The notes: generated by a model not told the origin, from the sequence alone. A stretch of 64,000 nt of DNA from Fictibacillus phosphorivorans (GCF_007673525.1 NZ_VDZU01000001.1:930001-994000); one strand, 5' to 3'. Counted from the first letter of the stretch, positions 51,543-63,348 are shown. Numbers and translations are program-made.

Positions 51543-51731
51543 ATTATCCACCCCATTAAAGTAAAACATACGTCCGAGATGGAAAAAGCAATGCACCAGT
51601 CACATGGCTGTGGTTTTGCAGAGTATGAGAGGGATTTGGAAAAAAGGTTAGACGTTGAGAAGGTGCGAGATAAGGAATACAAAAAAGGATTAGAAATAGC
51701 GGCAGATGCAAATAGAAACCATACGCCGTAA
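51543..51731 (+). CDS. Small charged protein, probable ATT start
   Basis: GAAAGGA (51529-51535) lies 7 bases before ATT 51543, which opens a 62-codon frame ending TAA 51729-51731. An in-frame TGA just upstream excludes a longer frame. The only other start is ATG 51579, which lacks a ribosome site and gives 50 residues. The peptide has IKVKHTSEMEKAMHQSHGCG, then a charged helix rich in E, K, D and R (FAEYERDLEKRLDVEKVRDK). A terminator follows 20 bases later. No family is recognised. Confidence 0.5.
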   Translation: MIHPIKVKHTSEMEKAMHQSHGCGFAEYERDLEKRLDVEKVRDKEYKKGLEIAADANRNHTP

Positions 51732-51750
51732 CATATGAACTTAAAATTAC

Positions 51751-51801
51751 AAAAGGCTGATTCATAAGGTGGTTTACTGCCTCATGAGTCAGCCTTTTTT
51801 C
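51751..51801 (+). terminator. Terminator after the small ATT-start gene
   Basis: AAAGGCTGA with CAT pairs with ATG and TCAGCCTTT, followed by T's. Confidence 0.75.
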
Positions 51802-51862
51802 AAATAGTAAGACTGATGATCAGATATTATGACAACAATGGAAAAGTAAACAGCTCGTTCCC

Positions 51863-51891
51863 TTGAACATACATTTCATTTGTTATAAGAT
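51863..51891 (+). promoter_or_regulatory. Candidate promoter of sufCDSUB
   Basis: TTGAAC (51863-51868), 17 bases, TAAGAT (51886-51891). Three TGAGAAT copies follow (51897, 51908, 51943) and could be a regulator site. Confidence 0.45.
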
Positions 51892-51972
51892 TAGAATGAG
51901 AATAAATTGAGAATGGCTATTTTGTGCCTTTTATCAAAATCTTGAGAATGATTTCTTAATGGAGGTTGTATT

Positions 51973-52758
51973 ATGTCAGCACCTAATTTAAAGATTGAAG
52001 ATCTTCGTGTGTCTATTGAAGATAAAGAGATTATTAAAGGTTTAGATCTCGAAATAAATGGTGGAGAAATCCATGCGATCATGGGACCTAACGGAACAGG
52101 AAAGTCTACTCTTTCTGCAGCGTTAATGGGACACCCGAAATATGAAGTAACTTCTGGTAAAGTTACGTTCAACGGAGAAGATCTTTTAGATATGGAAGTT
52201 GATGAGCGTGCGCAAGCTGGTCTTTTCTTAGCTATGCAGTACCCATCAGAAGTAAGCGGTATTACGAACGCTGACTTCCTACGTTCTGCTATCAATGCTA
52301 AGCGTGAAGAAGGCGACGAAATTTCTCTAATGAAATTTATCCGTGAGTTAGATAAAAAGATGGATCATCTTGAGATGGACAATGCGTTCGCTCACCGTTA
52401 CTTAAACGAAGGGTTCTCAGGTGGAGAAAAGAAACGTAATGAGATCCTGCAAATGATGATGCTTGAGCCTAAATTAGCAATCCTTGATGAGATCGATTCA
52501 GGACTTGATATCGATGCTCTTAAAGTAGTTGCAAAAGGTGTTAACGAAATGCGCAACCCTGATTTCGGTTGCTTAATCATCACTCACTACCAGCGTTTAT
52601 TGAATTACATCACTCCAGATAAAGTACACGTGATGATGCAAGGACGTATTGTAAAATCTGGCGGCCCTGAATTAGCTCAACGTCTAGAAGCTGAAGGGTA
52701 TGACTGGATTAAAGAAGAGTTAGGAATTAAAGACGAAACTGTTGGTCAAGAAGCGTAA
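51973..52758 (+). CDS. sufC: Fe-S cluster assembly ATPase SufC
   Basis: A 261-residue ABC-type ATPase that works on the SufBD scaffold. Walker A is GPNGTGKST (about 38-46), the signature region is FSGGEKKRNEILQMMML, Walker B is LAILDEIDSGLD, and the H-loop is CLIITHYQR. It has no membrane domain. GGAGG lies before ATG. First gene of sufC-D-S-U-B. Confidence 0.97.
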   Translation: MSAPNLKIEDLRVSIEDKEIIKGLDLEINGGEIHAIMGPNGTGKSTLSAALMGHPKYEVTSGKVTFNGEDLLDMEVDERAQAGLFLAMQYPSEVSGITNADFLRSAINAKREEGDEISLMKFIRELDKKMDHLEMDNAFAHRYLNEGFSGGEKKRNEILQMMMLEPKLAILDEIDSGLDIDALKVVAKGVNEMRNPDFGCLIITHYQRLLNYITPDKVHVMMQGRIVKSGGPELAQRLEAEGYDWIKEELGIKDETVGQEA

Positions 52759-52777
52759 GCATTAAGGGGGACTATAC

Positions 52778-55732
<2,955 letters not shown>

Positions 55733-55786
55733 GTTCCTTTTGATAATGAGTAATAGAGTGCCAATCCAGTAAGGAGGGATTCTGTA

Positions 55787-57184
55787 ATGGCTAAGAAAAT
55801 GCCGGATATCGGCGAATATAAATATGGTTTTAGAGATAAAGACGTTTCCATTTTCAGATCGAAGCGTGGGTTAACAAAAGAGATCGTAGAAGAGATCTCT
55901 CGCATGAAGAACGAGCCTGAATGGATGCTTGAATTCCGTTTGAAGTCATTAGAGCAGTTCTATAAGATGCCAATGCCACAATGGGGCGGAGACATGAAGG
56001 ACTTAAACTTTGATGATATTACGTATTATGTTAAGCCATCTGAGAAATCTGAGAAGTCTTGGGATGAAGTGCCTGCTGAAATTAAAGCGACTTTTGACAA
56101 GCTAGGAATTCCAGAAGCTGAACAAAAATACCTTGCAGGTGTTTCTGCACAGTACGAATCAGAGGTTGTTTACCACAACATGAAAGAAGACCTTTCTGAC
56201 TTAGGAATTCTTTTCACAGATACGGATACAGCTTTAAAAGAGCACGAAGAGATTTTCCGTGAGCATTTCGGAACGATCATTCCGCCAACTGATAATAAGT
56301 TCTCAGCACTTAACTCTGCGGTATGGTCTGGTGGATCTTTCATTTACGTACCAAAAGGCGTTAAATGTGATACTCCACTTCAAGCATACTTCCGAATTAA
56401 CTCTGAAAACATGGGTCAGTTCGAACGTACGCTGATCATTGCTGATGAAGATAGCTCTGTACACTACGTAGAAGGATGTACGGCTCCAGTTTATTCTACA
56501 AACTCACTTCATAGTGCGGTTGTAGAGATCATCGTTAAAAAGAACGCTTACTGCCGTTATACAACGATTCAAAACTGGGCAAACAACATCTACAACCTTG
56601 TTACAAAGCGTGCTGTAGCTGAAGAGAACGCAACGATGGAATGGGTAGATGGAAACATCGGATCTCGTCTAACGATGAAATATCCGGCTGTTATTATGAA
56701 AGGCCGCGGTGCGAAAGGTACGATCCTTTCTATCGCGATCGCTGGTAAAGGACAGCACCAAGATGCTGGAGCAAAAGTATTGCACTTAGCACCTGATTGT
56801 TCTTCTACAATCGTTTCGAAGTCGATCTCTAAGCACGGCGGTAAAGTAACATACCGTGGTATCGCTCACTTCGGACGTAAATCTGACGGATCTAAATCCA
56901 ACATTAAGTGTGATACACTGATCATGGATAACCAATCCACTTCAGATACGATCCCGTACAACGAGATTCTTAACAACAACATCACATTAGAACATGAAGC
57001 GACTGTATCCAAAGTTTCTGAAGATCAGTTGTTCTACCTCATGAGCCGTGGTGTTTCTGAACAAGAAGCAACGGAAATGATCGTAATGGGCTTCATCGAG
57101 CCGTTTACGAAAGAACTTCCGATGGAATATGCAGTAGAGATGAACCGTCTGATCAAGTTTGAGATGGAAGGTTCTATCGGTTAA
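55787..57184 (+). CDS. sufB: Fe-S cluster assembly scaffold SufB
   Basis: A 465-residue scaffold subunit. [21 protein letters not shown] opens the protein. [37 protein letters not shown] and HYRG-like [31 protein letters not shown] are the conserved core, and [24 protein letters not shown] lies near the end. Clusters are built on SufBC2D with SufS/SufU as sulfur donor. AAGGAGG lies before ATG. Last gene of the operon. Confidence 0.97.
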   Translation: MAKKMPDIGEYKYGFRDKDVSIFRSKRGLTKEIVEEISRMKNEPEWMLEFRLKSLEQFYKMPMPQWGGDMKDLNFDDITYYVKPSEKSEKSWDEVPAEIKATFDKLGIPEAEQKYLAGVSAQYESEVVYHNMKEDLSDLGILFTDTDTALKEHEEIFREHFGTIIPPTDNKFSALNSAVWSGGSFIYVPKGVKCDTPLQAYFRINSENMGQFERTLIIADEDSSVHYVEGCTAPVYSTNSLHSAVVEIIVKKNAYCRYTTIQNWANNIYNLVTKRAVAEENATMEWVDGNIGSRLTMKYPAVIMKGRGAKGTILSIAIAGKGQHQDAGAKVLHLAPDCSSTIVSKSISKHGGKVTYRGIAHFGRKSDGSKSNIKCDTLIMDNQSTSDTIPYNEILNNNITLEHEATVSKVSEDQLFYLMSRGVSEQEATEMIVMGFIEPFTKELPMEYAVEMNRLIKFEMEGSIG

Positions 57185-57189
57185 TGAAG

Positions 57190-57226
57190 AAAAGCCTTGG
57201 TGTTAGAATACACCAAGGCTTTTTTT
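57190..57226 (+). terminator. Terminator of sufCDSUB
   Basis: AAAGCCTTGGTGT pairs with ACACCAAGGCTTT around a six-base loop, followed by T's. Confidence 0.88.
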
Positions 57227-57262
57227 GTGTTGCGCACTATCAGATACTAAATTTTATGTGAC

Positions 57263-58057
57263 CTATTTTTCGATTTTGCTAAACCCGAACTCCATGAAGG
57301 TTTTTAAGACTGCGTCATTTTGCAAATAGTTATAGAATCGTTCTGCTTCTTTCTTATGGGGAGTTTCTTTTAATACACCTACAGGATAAATAATGGGTGC
57401 ATGTGTATTTTCACTTGCAACGCCTACGACTTTTACTCTAGGTGAGATCATTGCATCCGTTTTATAGACAATACCAGCATCGACATTTCCTGTTTCTACG
57501 TATGTAATGACTTGACGAACATCTTTTGCATAAACGATTTTCTTTTCAACTTTTTTCAGGAGGTTTAAATGTTCTAAAGTCTCCACTGCGTATTTTCCTG
57601 CTGGAACAGTTTCCGGTGTACCAATCGCCAGTTTCTTTACTTTAGGCAAATCTTGAAATCCGTTAATATCTCGTGTTGAATCTTTCCCAACAACTAAGAC
57701 AAGTTCGTTTCCAACAAGATCTCTTCCTCGTTCCTTTTCAATAAGTCCTTCTTCAACAAGCTGGTCAAATTTATCTTCTGCTGCTGAGAAGAAAAGATCA
57801 ACAGGTGCTCCGTTAGAGATTTGCTGTTGAAGAGCTCCAGAGCCTCCGAAATTGTAAGTGATTTTAACATTTGGATGTTCCTTTTCATAATTGCTCGCAA
57901 TTTTATTCAATACATCTTGCAAACTGGCTGCAGCCGAAATCGTCAATTCTACATTGGATTCCTTGTCTGCTGATTTTGAAGATTCATTTTTTGAGCAAGC
58001 AAATAAAATCGTTATACACAAGCAAATTAGAAGTAAGGTTAAATGGATTTTCTTCAT
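57263..58057 (-). CDS. modA: Molybdate/tungstate-binding lipoprotein ModA
   Basis: A 264-residue solute-binding protein with lipobox FAC (Cys21). The ModA signature is clear: LTISAAASLQDVLNKIASNYEKEHPNVKITYNFGGSGALQQQI, APVDLFFSAAEDKFDQLVEEG, IGTPETVPAGKYAVETL and NVDAGIVYKTDA, whose Ser, Ala, Val and Tyr residues bind the oxyanion. The permease (modB) and ATPase (modC) genes normally next to modA are not present. Upstream on the minus strand lies a folded leader with a terminator. Confidence 0.92.
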   Translation of the reverse strand: MKKIHLTLLLICLCITILFACSKNESSKSADKESNVELTISAAASLQDVLNKIASNYEKEHPNVKITYNFGGSGALQQQISNGAPVDLFFSAAEDKFDQLVEEGLIEKERGRDLVGNELVLVVGKDSTRDINGFQDLPKVKKLAIGTPETVPAGKYAVETLEHLNLLKKVEKKIVYAKDVRQVITYVETGNVDAGIVYKTDAMISPRVKVVGVASENTHAPIIYPVGVLKETPHKKEAERFYNYLQNDAVLKTFMEFGFSKIEK

Positions 58058-58109
58058 CTTTCTCTCCTCACGTATCTTTGTTTTCGTGTGTCAGGTAAGA
58101 ATATATAGA

Positions 58110-58137
58110 AAAAAGACGCCCGATTGGACGTCTTTTT
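58110..58137 (-). terminator. Terminator in the modA leader
   Basis: On the minus strand GACGTCC pairs with GGGCGTC (including one G-U) around AATC, then six T. On the plus strand the same position is a C-A mismatch, so the element is better formed in modA mRNA. Confidence 0.7.
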
Positions 58138-58231
58138 TGCGTATATTGCGGCGAGAGACAGCACTCCACATAGTGCATTGCCAAAAAAGGCGCGTCAATC
58201 TCGTCTTATGCAATTAGCTCATCGCTAGATT
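58138..58231 (-). ncRNA. Unassigned structured leader of modA (possible riboswitch)
   Basis: Between the -10 (58232-58237) and the leader terminator lie several complementary blocks: GCACT with AGTGC around ATGTGG, GCGCC with GGC, and GACGAGA with TCTCTCGCC. The layout promoter, folded RNA, terminator, gene is that of a riboswitch or attenuator. It does not match any riboswitch class I can recall, including the Moco element. Confidence 0.4.
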
Positions 58232-58260
58232 AGTATACCACCACTTTGCATTAATGAGAA
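58232..58260 (-). promoter_or_regulatory. Candidate promoter of modA
   Basis: Minus strand TTCTCA (58255-58260), 17 bases, TATACT (58232-58237). Confidence 0.45.
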
Positions 58261-58352
58261 GAAGAATTAATGAGACTTCAAATGGTTCGCTTTTTTATAG
58301 ACGAAAAAGATATAATGCAATCAACTATAACTTTAGAGAAGGAGCATTTGTG

Positions 58353-59099
58353 ATGAACGAGATTATAGAAACGATATTAGCTCATCGATCGATTCGAAAG
58401 TTTAAGGACAAGTCAATAGATGAAGAAACGGTTAAAACACTTGTACAATGCGCTCAGGCAGCATCGACTTCAAGTTATCAACAAGTTTGCACGATTATAG
58501 GGGTAGAGGACCGGGAAAAGAAAGAACAACTAGCTGAGCTTGCGGGTAATCAATCATACGTCGCAGACAACGGCTATTTCTTTGTTTTTTGTATGGATTA
58601 CAACCGACATCAGATAGCAGCAGATATGAAAACAATAGATATTCACGAAACGATTCAATCGACAGAAGCGTTTATCGTAGGGACAGTGGATGCCGCTCTT
58701 GCTGCACAAAACCTGTCTATAGCAGCTGAGTCGCTAGGACTTGGAATCGTGTACATCGGTGGACTTCGAAATTCTCTGGCAGAAGTGTCAGAGCTATTGG
58801 GTTGCCCAGACCATGTTCTTCCGTTATTTGGTGTAGCTGTAGGGTATCCAGATGCAGAGCCTGGGATAAAGCCACGTCTGCCAATGGAAGCTGTTTTTCA
58901 TAAGAATCAATACCAAAGTAAAGAGGAAACTCAAGATCTCCTTCAACAATATGAAAAAGAAACGGCTGAATATTACTCAGAAAGAACAGGCGGAAAACGT
59001 ACAGAAGGCTGGGTCACGCAGATTACAGCCTCGATGGCGACTCCTAAACGAACGTATATGAAAGAGTTTGTCCGATCAAAAGGATTAAATAAATTGTAA
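58353..59099 (+). CDS. NADPH-dependent nitro/flavin reductase (NfsA/NfrA family)
   Basis: A 248-residue FMN-dependent oxidoreductase of the NfsA/FRP/NfrA group. AHRSIRKFKDKSIDEETVKTLVQCAQAASTSSYQQ is the FMN-binding N-terminus; SLGLGIVYIGGLRN and LFGVAVGYPD are later conserved parts, followed by the extended C-terminal arm ending TPKRTYMKEFVRSKGLNKL. AGAAGGAG before ATG 58353 rules out the 33-residue extension from 58254. Electron acceptors are typically quinones, nitroaromatics or FMN. Confidence 0.9.
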   Translation: MNEIIETILAHRSIRKFKDKSIDEETVKTLVQCAQAASTSSYQQVCTIIGVEDREKKEQLAELAGNQSYVADNGYFFVFCMDYNRHQIAADMKTIDIHETIQSTEAFIVGTVDAALAAQNLSIAAESLGLGIVYIGGLRNSLAEVSELLGCPDHVLPLFGVAVGYPDAEPGIKPRLPMEAVFHKNQYQSKEETQDLLQQYEKETAEYYSERTGGKRTEGWVTQITASMATPKRTYMKEFVRSKGLNKL

Positions 59100-59123
59100 C
59101 TCATAGGCAGGTGACTTCAGAGA

Positions 59124-59966
59124 ATGATAAAAATCGGTGTAACAGGCTGGGGAGATCATGATTCTCTTTACCCAGATGGTACTCCTGCAAGAGAAAAGCT
59201 CGCTGTATATAGCGGCCACTTTCCTGTTGTAGAAGTTGATTCATCCTTTTATGCGGTACAGCCTGTAAAAAACTATGAGAAGTGGGTAGCTTCTACACCA
59301 AAGAACTTTTCATTTGTTGTTAAGGCCTATCAAGGGATGACGGGACATTCAAGAGGCAAGCTGCCTTTTGAGTCGGTTAAAGAAATGTATGAGGCATTTA
59401 TCGAGTCTATCCAACCTGTTATCACATCAGGCAAGCTTGAGATGGTCTTGTTTCAGTACCCCCCTTGGTTTGATTGTAAGAAAGAGAATGTTCAGATGCT
59501 TCGCTATGCAAAAGAAATGATGGGTGATATTCCAGTAGCACTTGAGTTTCGTAACCAAACGTGGTTCAGTGATGAGATGAAGAATAAGACGCTACATTTT
59601 ATCCGGCAAGAGAACTGGATTCATACGGTCTGTGATGAACCTCAAGCAGGACAAGGCTCCATTCCAATCGTCATGCACACAACACCCGAGAGGACACTCG
59701 TACGAATGCATGGCAGAAACGTATATGGCTGGAACAATCAAGGTCAACCGAACTGGAGAGAAGTTCGTTATCTTTATCGTTATAATGAGCCAGAGCTTCA
59801 AGAATGGAGTGAGCGCATACAACAGCTTGCTTCAGAAACAAAGAATTTAACGATCCTTTTTAATAATAATTCAGGTGGGGATGCTGCTGATAATGCGAAG
59901 CAGATGATTGATCTTCTGGATATTCAATATGACTTTTTGGCTCCAAGGCAATTGGATCTGTTTTGA
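59124..59966 (+). CDS. DUF72 (YecE-like) TIM-barrel protein
   Basis: A 280-residue protein of the DUF72 family: IKIGVTGWGDHDSLYP, YSGHFPVVEVDSSFYAVQP, FSFVVKAYQGMTGHSRG, VALEFRNQTWF and YVRMHGRN-like LVRMHGRNVYGWN followed by the late ILFNNNSGGDAADNAKQM. The fold is a TIM barrel and the function is unknown. It starts 24 bases after the nitroreductase, so the two may be co-transcribed. Confidence 0.9.
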   Translation: MIKIGVTGWGDHDSLYPDGTPAREKLAVYSGHFPVVEVDSSFYAVQPVKNYEKWVASTPKNFSFVVKAYQGMTGHSRGKLPFESVKEMYEAFIESIQPVITSGKLEMVLFQYPPWFDCKKENVQMLRYAKEMMGDIPVALEFRNQTWFSDEMKNKTLHFIRQENWIHTVCDEPQAGQGSIPIVMHTTPERTLVRMHGRNVYGWNNQGQPNWREVRYLYRYNEPELQEWSERIQQLASETKNLTILFNNNSGGDAADNAKQMIDLLDIQYDFLAPRQLDLF

Positions 59967-60086
59967 GTTTTCCTTATATTACAAATCCATTTCAAAAAGA
60001 AGGAAACGATTCATTTTTCATTGTAGACTGATATACTAATAGGGTGAATGAAATCAGTTTGCTGGATGAAGAAAGTGGGGATCACT

Positions 60087-60269
60087 TTGAATTTCAAAAA
60101 ATTGATTCAGATGATGTACTGCTTACAAATTGCCTTTATCGTCAGTGGCGTTTACCTGCTATGTATCTACATATATATCAATGATGAGAAGCGCATACAG
60201 TTCTTATCCTTGGTCTTATGCATTAATCTTATTTCATTAAAAATAACAAGAGATCGTTTTAAAGCATAA
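60087..60269 (+). CDS. Small two-pass membrane protein
   Basis: A 60-residue protein from TTG 60087 with GTGGGGATC upstream. Two hydrophobic stretches (MMYCLQIAFIVSGVYLLCIYIYI and IQFLSLVLCINLISL) are separated by a charged turn (NDEKR), and the end is basic. A terminator follows at once. No family is assigned; small proteins of this shape (YpmT type) are common in Bacillus. Confidence 0.55.
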   Translation: MNFKKLIQMMYCLQIAFIVSGVYLLCIYIYINDEKRIQFLSLVLCINLISLKITRDRFKA

Positions 60270-60273
60270 AGTG

Positions 60274-60312
60274 AACACCCTCCGCCATTTTGGCAGAGGG
60301 TGTTGTCGTTTT
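60274..60312 (+). terminator. Terminator after the small membrane protein gene
   Basis: AACACCCTC pairs with GAGGGTGTT, with an inner GCCA/TGGC stem, then GTCGTTTT. Confidence 0.75.
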
Positions 60313-60321
60313 ATTGCAAAT

Positions 60322-60441
60322 GTCGATAAATTTCATTTTTCGCCGATAAATTTAGAAAGTTGCCGATATAAATGATTTTCTGCCGATAAATTTCGTTTCT
60401 TGCCGATATTTTTCAAATCTCGCCGATAAATGCTCTAGATC
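60322..60441. repeat. Six 20-nt degenerate tandem units (core GCCGATAAATTT)
   Basis: Units start exactly every 20 bases at 60322, 60342, 60362, 60382, 60402 and 60422, each beginning GCCGATA (first unit GTCGATA), with variable 3' halves. The array begins 10 bases past a terminator and its last unit runs into the 3' end of yunC. Confidence 0.7.
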
Positions 60442-60737
60442 ATTTTTAAAAGTGCTTTTCGCCCTTGCATACCAACTTCAATACCTTTTTCTTTTGCTTC
60501 AAGAGTAATAGATTCTAAAGGTGCATCTAACAGCTGTTCGATCGTTCTAACTCCAACAGCGCGTCCTGCGATAATTTTACGGTCTGCTAACTTTTCGTTC
60601 AATAATGCCACGTCTAGTGCTCCACACATGATATATCCATTGTCGTTGAATACAGCCATAAAATTCGTTTTTGGCAAACGAAGGGTGACAGCGGTAAACG
60701 GATGTCCTTCGATTAAGATCGGGTTCATCTCTAACAT
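60435..60737 (-). CDS. yunC: YunC-like protein (DUF1805)
   Basis: A 100-residue protein matching YunC: GHPFTAVTLRLPKTNFMAVFNDNGYIMCGALDVALLNEKLADRKIIAGRAVGVRTIEQLLDAPL. Structure is known for the family but the function is not. AAAGGAG lies 8 bases before ATG. The end of the gene overlaps the last unit of the 20-nt array, and the final codons are within the repeat. Confidence 0.88.
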   Translation of the reverse strand: MLEMNPILIEGHPFTAVTLRLPKTNFMAVFNDNGYIMCGALDVALLNEKLADRKIIAGRAVGVRTIEQLLDAPLESITLEAKEKGIEVGMQGRKALLKMI

Positions 60738-60860
60738 GCTTCCACTCCTTTCTTCACTATTATTTTTATGTGTACAGAAGGGAAAAAGTGTTAGGTGTTG
60801 AAGCTATTTTTATGACTTTTCGTATGATACGATTAAAAGAAAAATAGGAGGCGATTAGGG

Positions 60861-61655
60861 ATGAAACAATATCTGGATTTTCTTCAAGATATTCTACATA
60901 ACGGTACAAAAAAAGAGGACCGGACAGGCACTGGGACCGTTTCTGTGTTCGGACGTCAGATGAGGTTTGACCTACAGGAAGGCTTTCCGCTTGTTACGAC
61001 AAAAAAGCTGCATTTAAAATCAATTATTCATGAATTACTCTGGTTCTTAAAAGGCGATACGAATATTGCTTATTTAAAGGAAAACGGTGTACGCATCTGG
61101 GATGAGTGGGCAGATGAAGAGGGAAACCTTGGTCCTGTATACGGTCATCAGTGGCGCTCATGGTCGGCTCCGAACGGTGAGACGATCGACCAGATCTCAA
61201 ACGTAATCGAAGACATCAAAAAGAACCCGGATTCAAGACGATTAATCGTCTCTGCGTGGAATCCTTCTGATATTCCGAATATGGCGCTGCCACCATGTCA
61301 TTTATTGTTTCAATTTTATGTTGCGGATGGAAAGCTCTCCTGCCAGCTTTATCAGCGCTCAGCAGACAGTTTCTTAGGTGTACCTTTTAATATTGCTTCG
61401 TATGCTTTGTTAACGATGATGGTGGCTCAAGTGACAGGACTTAAACCAGGTGAGTTCGTTCACACTTTAGGGGACGCGCACATTTATACCAATCATCTTG
61501 AACAAGTTGAGCTTCAGCTTACTCGTGAGCCAAAGCCGCTTCCGAAGATGAAGATCAATCCAAATGTAACAAGTATCTTTGATTTCACTTATGAAGACTT
61601 TGAGCTTGTAGACTACGAAGCGCATCCCCATATTAAAGGTGTGGTGAGCGTATGA
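60861..61655 (+). CDS. thyA: Thymidylate synthase ThyA
   Basis: A 264-residue thymidylate synthase methylating dUMP to dTMP with methylene-tetrahydrofolate. Catalytic Cys146 is in [61 protein letters not shown] and [12 protein letters not shown] are the substrate and folate contacts. AGGAGG precedes ATG. It overlaps dfrA by 4 bases, so dihydrofolate made here is recycled by the next enzyme. Confidence 0.98.
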   Translation: MKQYLDFLQDILHNGTKKEDRTGTGTVSVFGRQMRFDLQEGFPLVTTKKLHLKSIIHELLWFLKGDTNIAYLKENGVRIWDEWADEEGNLGPVYGHQWRSWSAPNGETIDQISNVIEDIKKNPDSRRLIVSAWNPSDIPNMALPPCHLLFQFYVADGKLSCQLYQRSADSFLGVPFNIASYALLTMMVAQVTGLKPGEFVHTLGDAHIYTNHLEQVELQLTREPKPLPKMKINPNVTSIFDFTYEDFELVDYEAHPHIKGVVSV

Positions 61656-62128
61656 TCTCGTTTGTTGTAGCGATGGATGAAAATAACGCGATCGGTAAAA
61701 ACAATGATCTACCTTGGTATTTACCGAACGATCTCAAGCATTTCAAAAACGTAACGATGGGAAAACCGATCGTAATGGGTCGAAAAACGTATGAATCCAT
61801 CGGGAAGCCTCTACCTGGACGAGAAAATATCGTGGTAACAAGAGATGAACACTATCACGAAGAGGGAACGACCGTCGTTCATTCTGTTGATGAAGTAATA
61901 AAAAAAGAAGCAGAAGAACTATGTGTGATCGGTGGGACAGAGATCTTTAAGCTGTTCATGCCAGTTGCAGACCGCCTGTATGTGACAGAGATCCACCATA
62001 CCTTTGACGCAGATACGTATTTTCCAGAAATCAATCGTGATGAGTGGCGTGAGGTCTCTCGTAAGCCAGGTATCGTTGATGAAAAGAACAAATATCCTCA
62101 CGATTTTGTCGTGTACGAAAAAAATTAA
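61652..62128 (+). CDS. dfrA: Dihydrofolate reductase
   Basis: A 158-residue dihydrofolate reductase. [36 protein letters not shown] holds the folate-binding Asp/Glu and [26 protein letters not shown] and [24 protein letters not shown] bind NADPH. Start ATG lies within the thyA end (ATGA), a common coupled pair. Confidence 0.97.
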   Translation: MISFVVAMDENNAIGKNNDLPWYLPNDLKHFKNVTMGKPIVMGRKTYESIGKPLPGRENIVVTRDEHYHEEGTTVVHSVDEVIKKEAEELCVIGGTEIFKLFMPVADRLYVTEIHHTFDADTYFPEINRDEWREVSRKPGIVDEKNKYPHDFVVYEKN

Positions 62129-62199
62129 AACATAAAGTTTGAATGAGCCCCCCTCTTGTCTGCATACATATGTATATGTAGATAAAGGGGGGTTACCTT

Positions 62200-63039
62200 T
62201 TGCTTAAGCGCAGAAAAATGAAACTTCGAAAAGGGCCACTTCCATTCCGATTTGTACTATTGATCTCATTTATTCTGTTTACTTTTATAACGGTTCAAGG
62301 GCTGTGGCTTGTAAACAAAGGAATAGAGCCAACACTCATGTTGATTGCGCAAAAGAAAACAGAAGAAATCGCTGCACTTGCCATAAGTGAAGCGATTGAC
62401 AATGAAATTTTAGGACCTTCAGAAATGAATGACATCATCGAATATAAGACGGATACAGAGGGGAATGTCGTCTTTGCTGGAATCAATCAGAGTGTTGTCA
62501 ATCAGGTTGCCAACCAGTCACAAAAAGTCGTTCAAAAATACCTGAAGGAGATAGAAGAAGGAAAAGCACACGAAGTAATAAGCAATGATGAGTTAGGTAT
62601 AACTGCCTATAAGAATGAACCGGGTGTTATTATGGAAATACCTCTAGGGCAAGCAACAAGAAACTCTCTCTTAGCTAACTTAGGGCCAAAGATTCCTATC
62701 AAATTTATGTTGATTGGTGAAGCGAACACCGATATCGAAGAGAAAATAGAGAATTCCGGGATCAATAATACGTGGATCAATATTGATATTGTAGTCACAG
62801 TCAAAACGAGGATCGTTATTCCTTTCGCAACAGAAACGACAGTTGTGAAACGACCGATAAAAATAACAGCACAGTTTATAAAAGGAGAAGTTCCTGTCTA
62901 TTACAATCAATCTGGAGATCCGATACAACCTACTGTACCGATTACTCCAGATTTAAAGGAAAAGGAATCTCATGATGAATTGGAGCCTTCTGAGGATAGC
63001 CCTACAGAAGGAACGGATGAGGATGAAGCAGCAGAATAA
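62200..63039 (+). CDS. yunB: Sporulation protein YunB
   Basis: A 279-residue protein with one N-terminal membrane segment (FVLLISFILFTFITVQGLWLV) and an external domain matching YunB: GIEPTLMLIAQKKTEEIAALAISEAID, then QVANQSQKVVQKYL and GQATRNSLLANLGPKIPIKFMLIGEANTDIE. In Bacillus subtilis it is a sigma-E mother-cell gene whose loss impairs sporulation. It ends in an acidic low-complexity tail. TTG start with AAAGGGGGG upstream. CATACATA at the upstream region resembles a sigma-E -10 but no -35 was found. Confidence 0.9.
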   Translation: MLKRRKMKLRKGPLPFRFVLLISFILFTFITVQGLWLVNKGIEPTLMLIAQKKTEEIAALAISEAIDNEILGPSEMNDIIEYKTDTEGNVVFAGINQSVVNQVANQSQKVVQKYLKEIEEGKAHEVISNDELGITAYKNEPGVIMEIPLGQATRNSLLANLGPKIPIKFMLIGEANTDIEEKIENSGINNTWINIDIVVTVKTRIVIPFATETTVVKRPIKITAQFIKGEVPVYYNQSGDPIQPTVPITPDLKEKESHDELEPSEDSPTEGTDEDEAAE

Positions 63040-63073
63040 ATGTATTTCCTCTATTTAACAAGTCTTGTTTAGG

Positions 63074-63101
63074 TTGACCATTCGTCCGTGTTTGTTATAA
63101 T
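63074..63101 (+). promoter_or_regulatory. Promoter of the lysine-riboswitch transcript
   Basis: TTGACC (63074-63079), 16 bases, TATAAT (63096-63101). Confidence 0.7.
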
Positions 63102-63142
63102 TAGTATTGAATTAATAATTTTATATGTCTTTAAGCCTATCA

Positions 63143-63330
63143 CCGATGGGGTAGAGGAGCGGATTTTATAAGTACTTTTTCAGAGAGTGACGTCTGTGAA
63201 GAAAAAGGAAAGGAACTTTCGCCGAAGCAAAAGAAAACCGTCTGTTCACTTTTGCTGGGTTTACACTAAAGAAGTGTAAAACTGTCACTGCTTGGGAATT
63301 AAAAGCAGTGGAGGACTACTGATCGATGAG
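63143..63330 (+). ncRNA. Lysine riboswitch (L-box)
   Basis: L-box landmarks in order: GGGTAGAGGAGC (5' side of P1/P2), AGTACTTTTTCAGAGAGTGA, GGAAAGGAACTTTCGCCGAAGC, CTTTTGCTGGGTTTACACT, AAACTGTCACTGCTTGGGAA and the closing GGAGGACTAC. Lysine binding favours the downstream terminator. Confidence 0.93.
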
Positions 63331-63348
63331 GAAAACCATAAATTACTT

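Noticed and set aside
60322..60441. CRISPR array
   Set aside because: Units are 20 bases with only about 7 conserved, no spacers of constant length, no cas genes and no leader.
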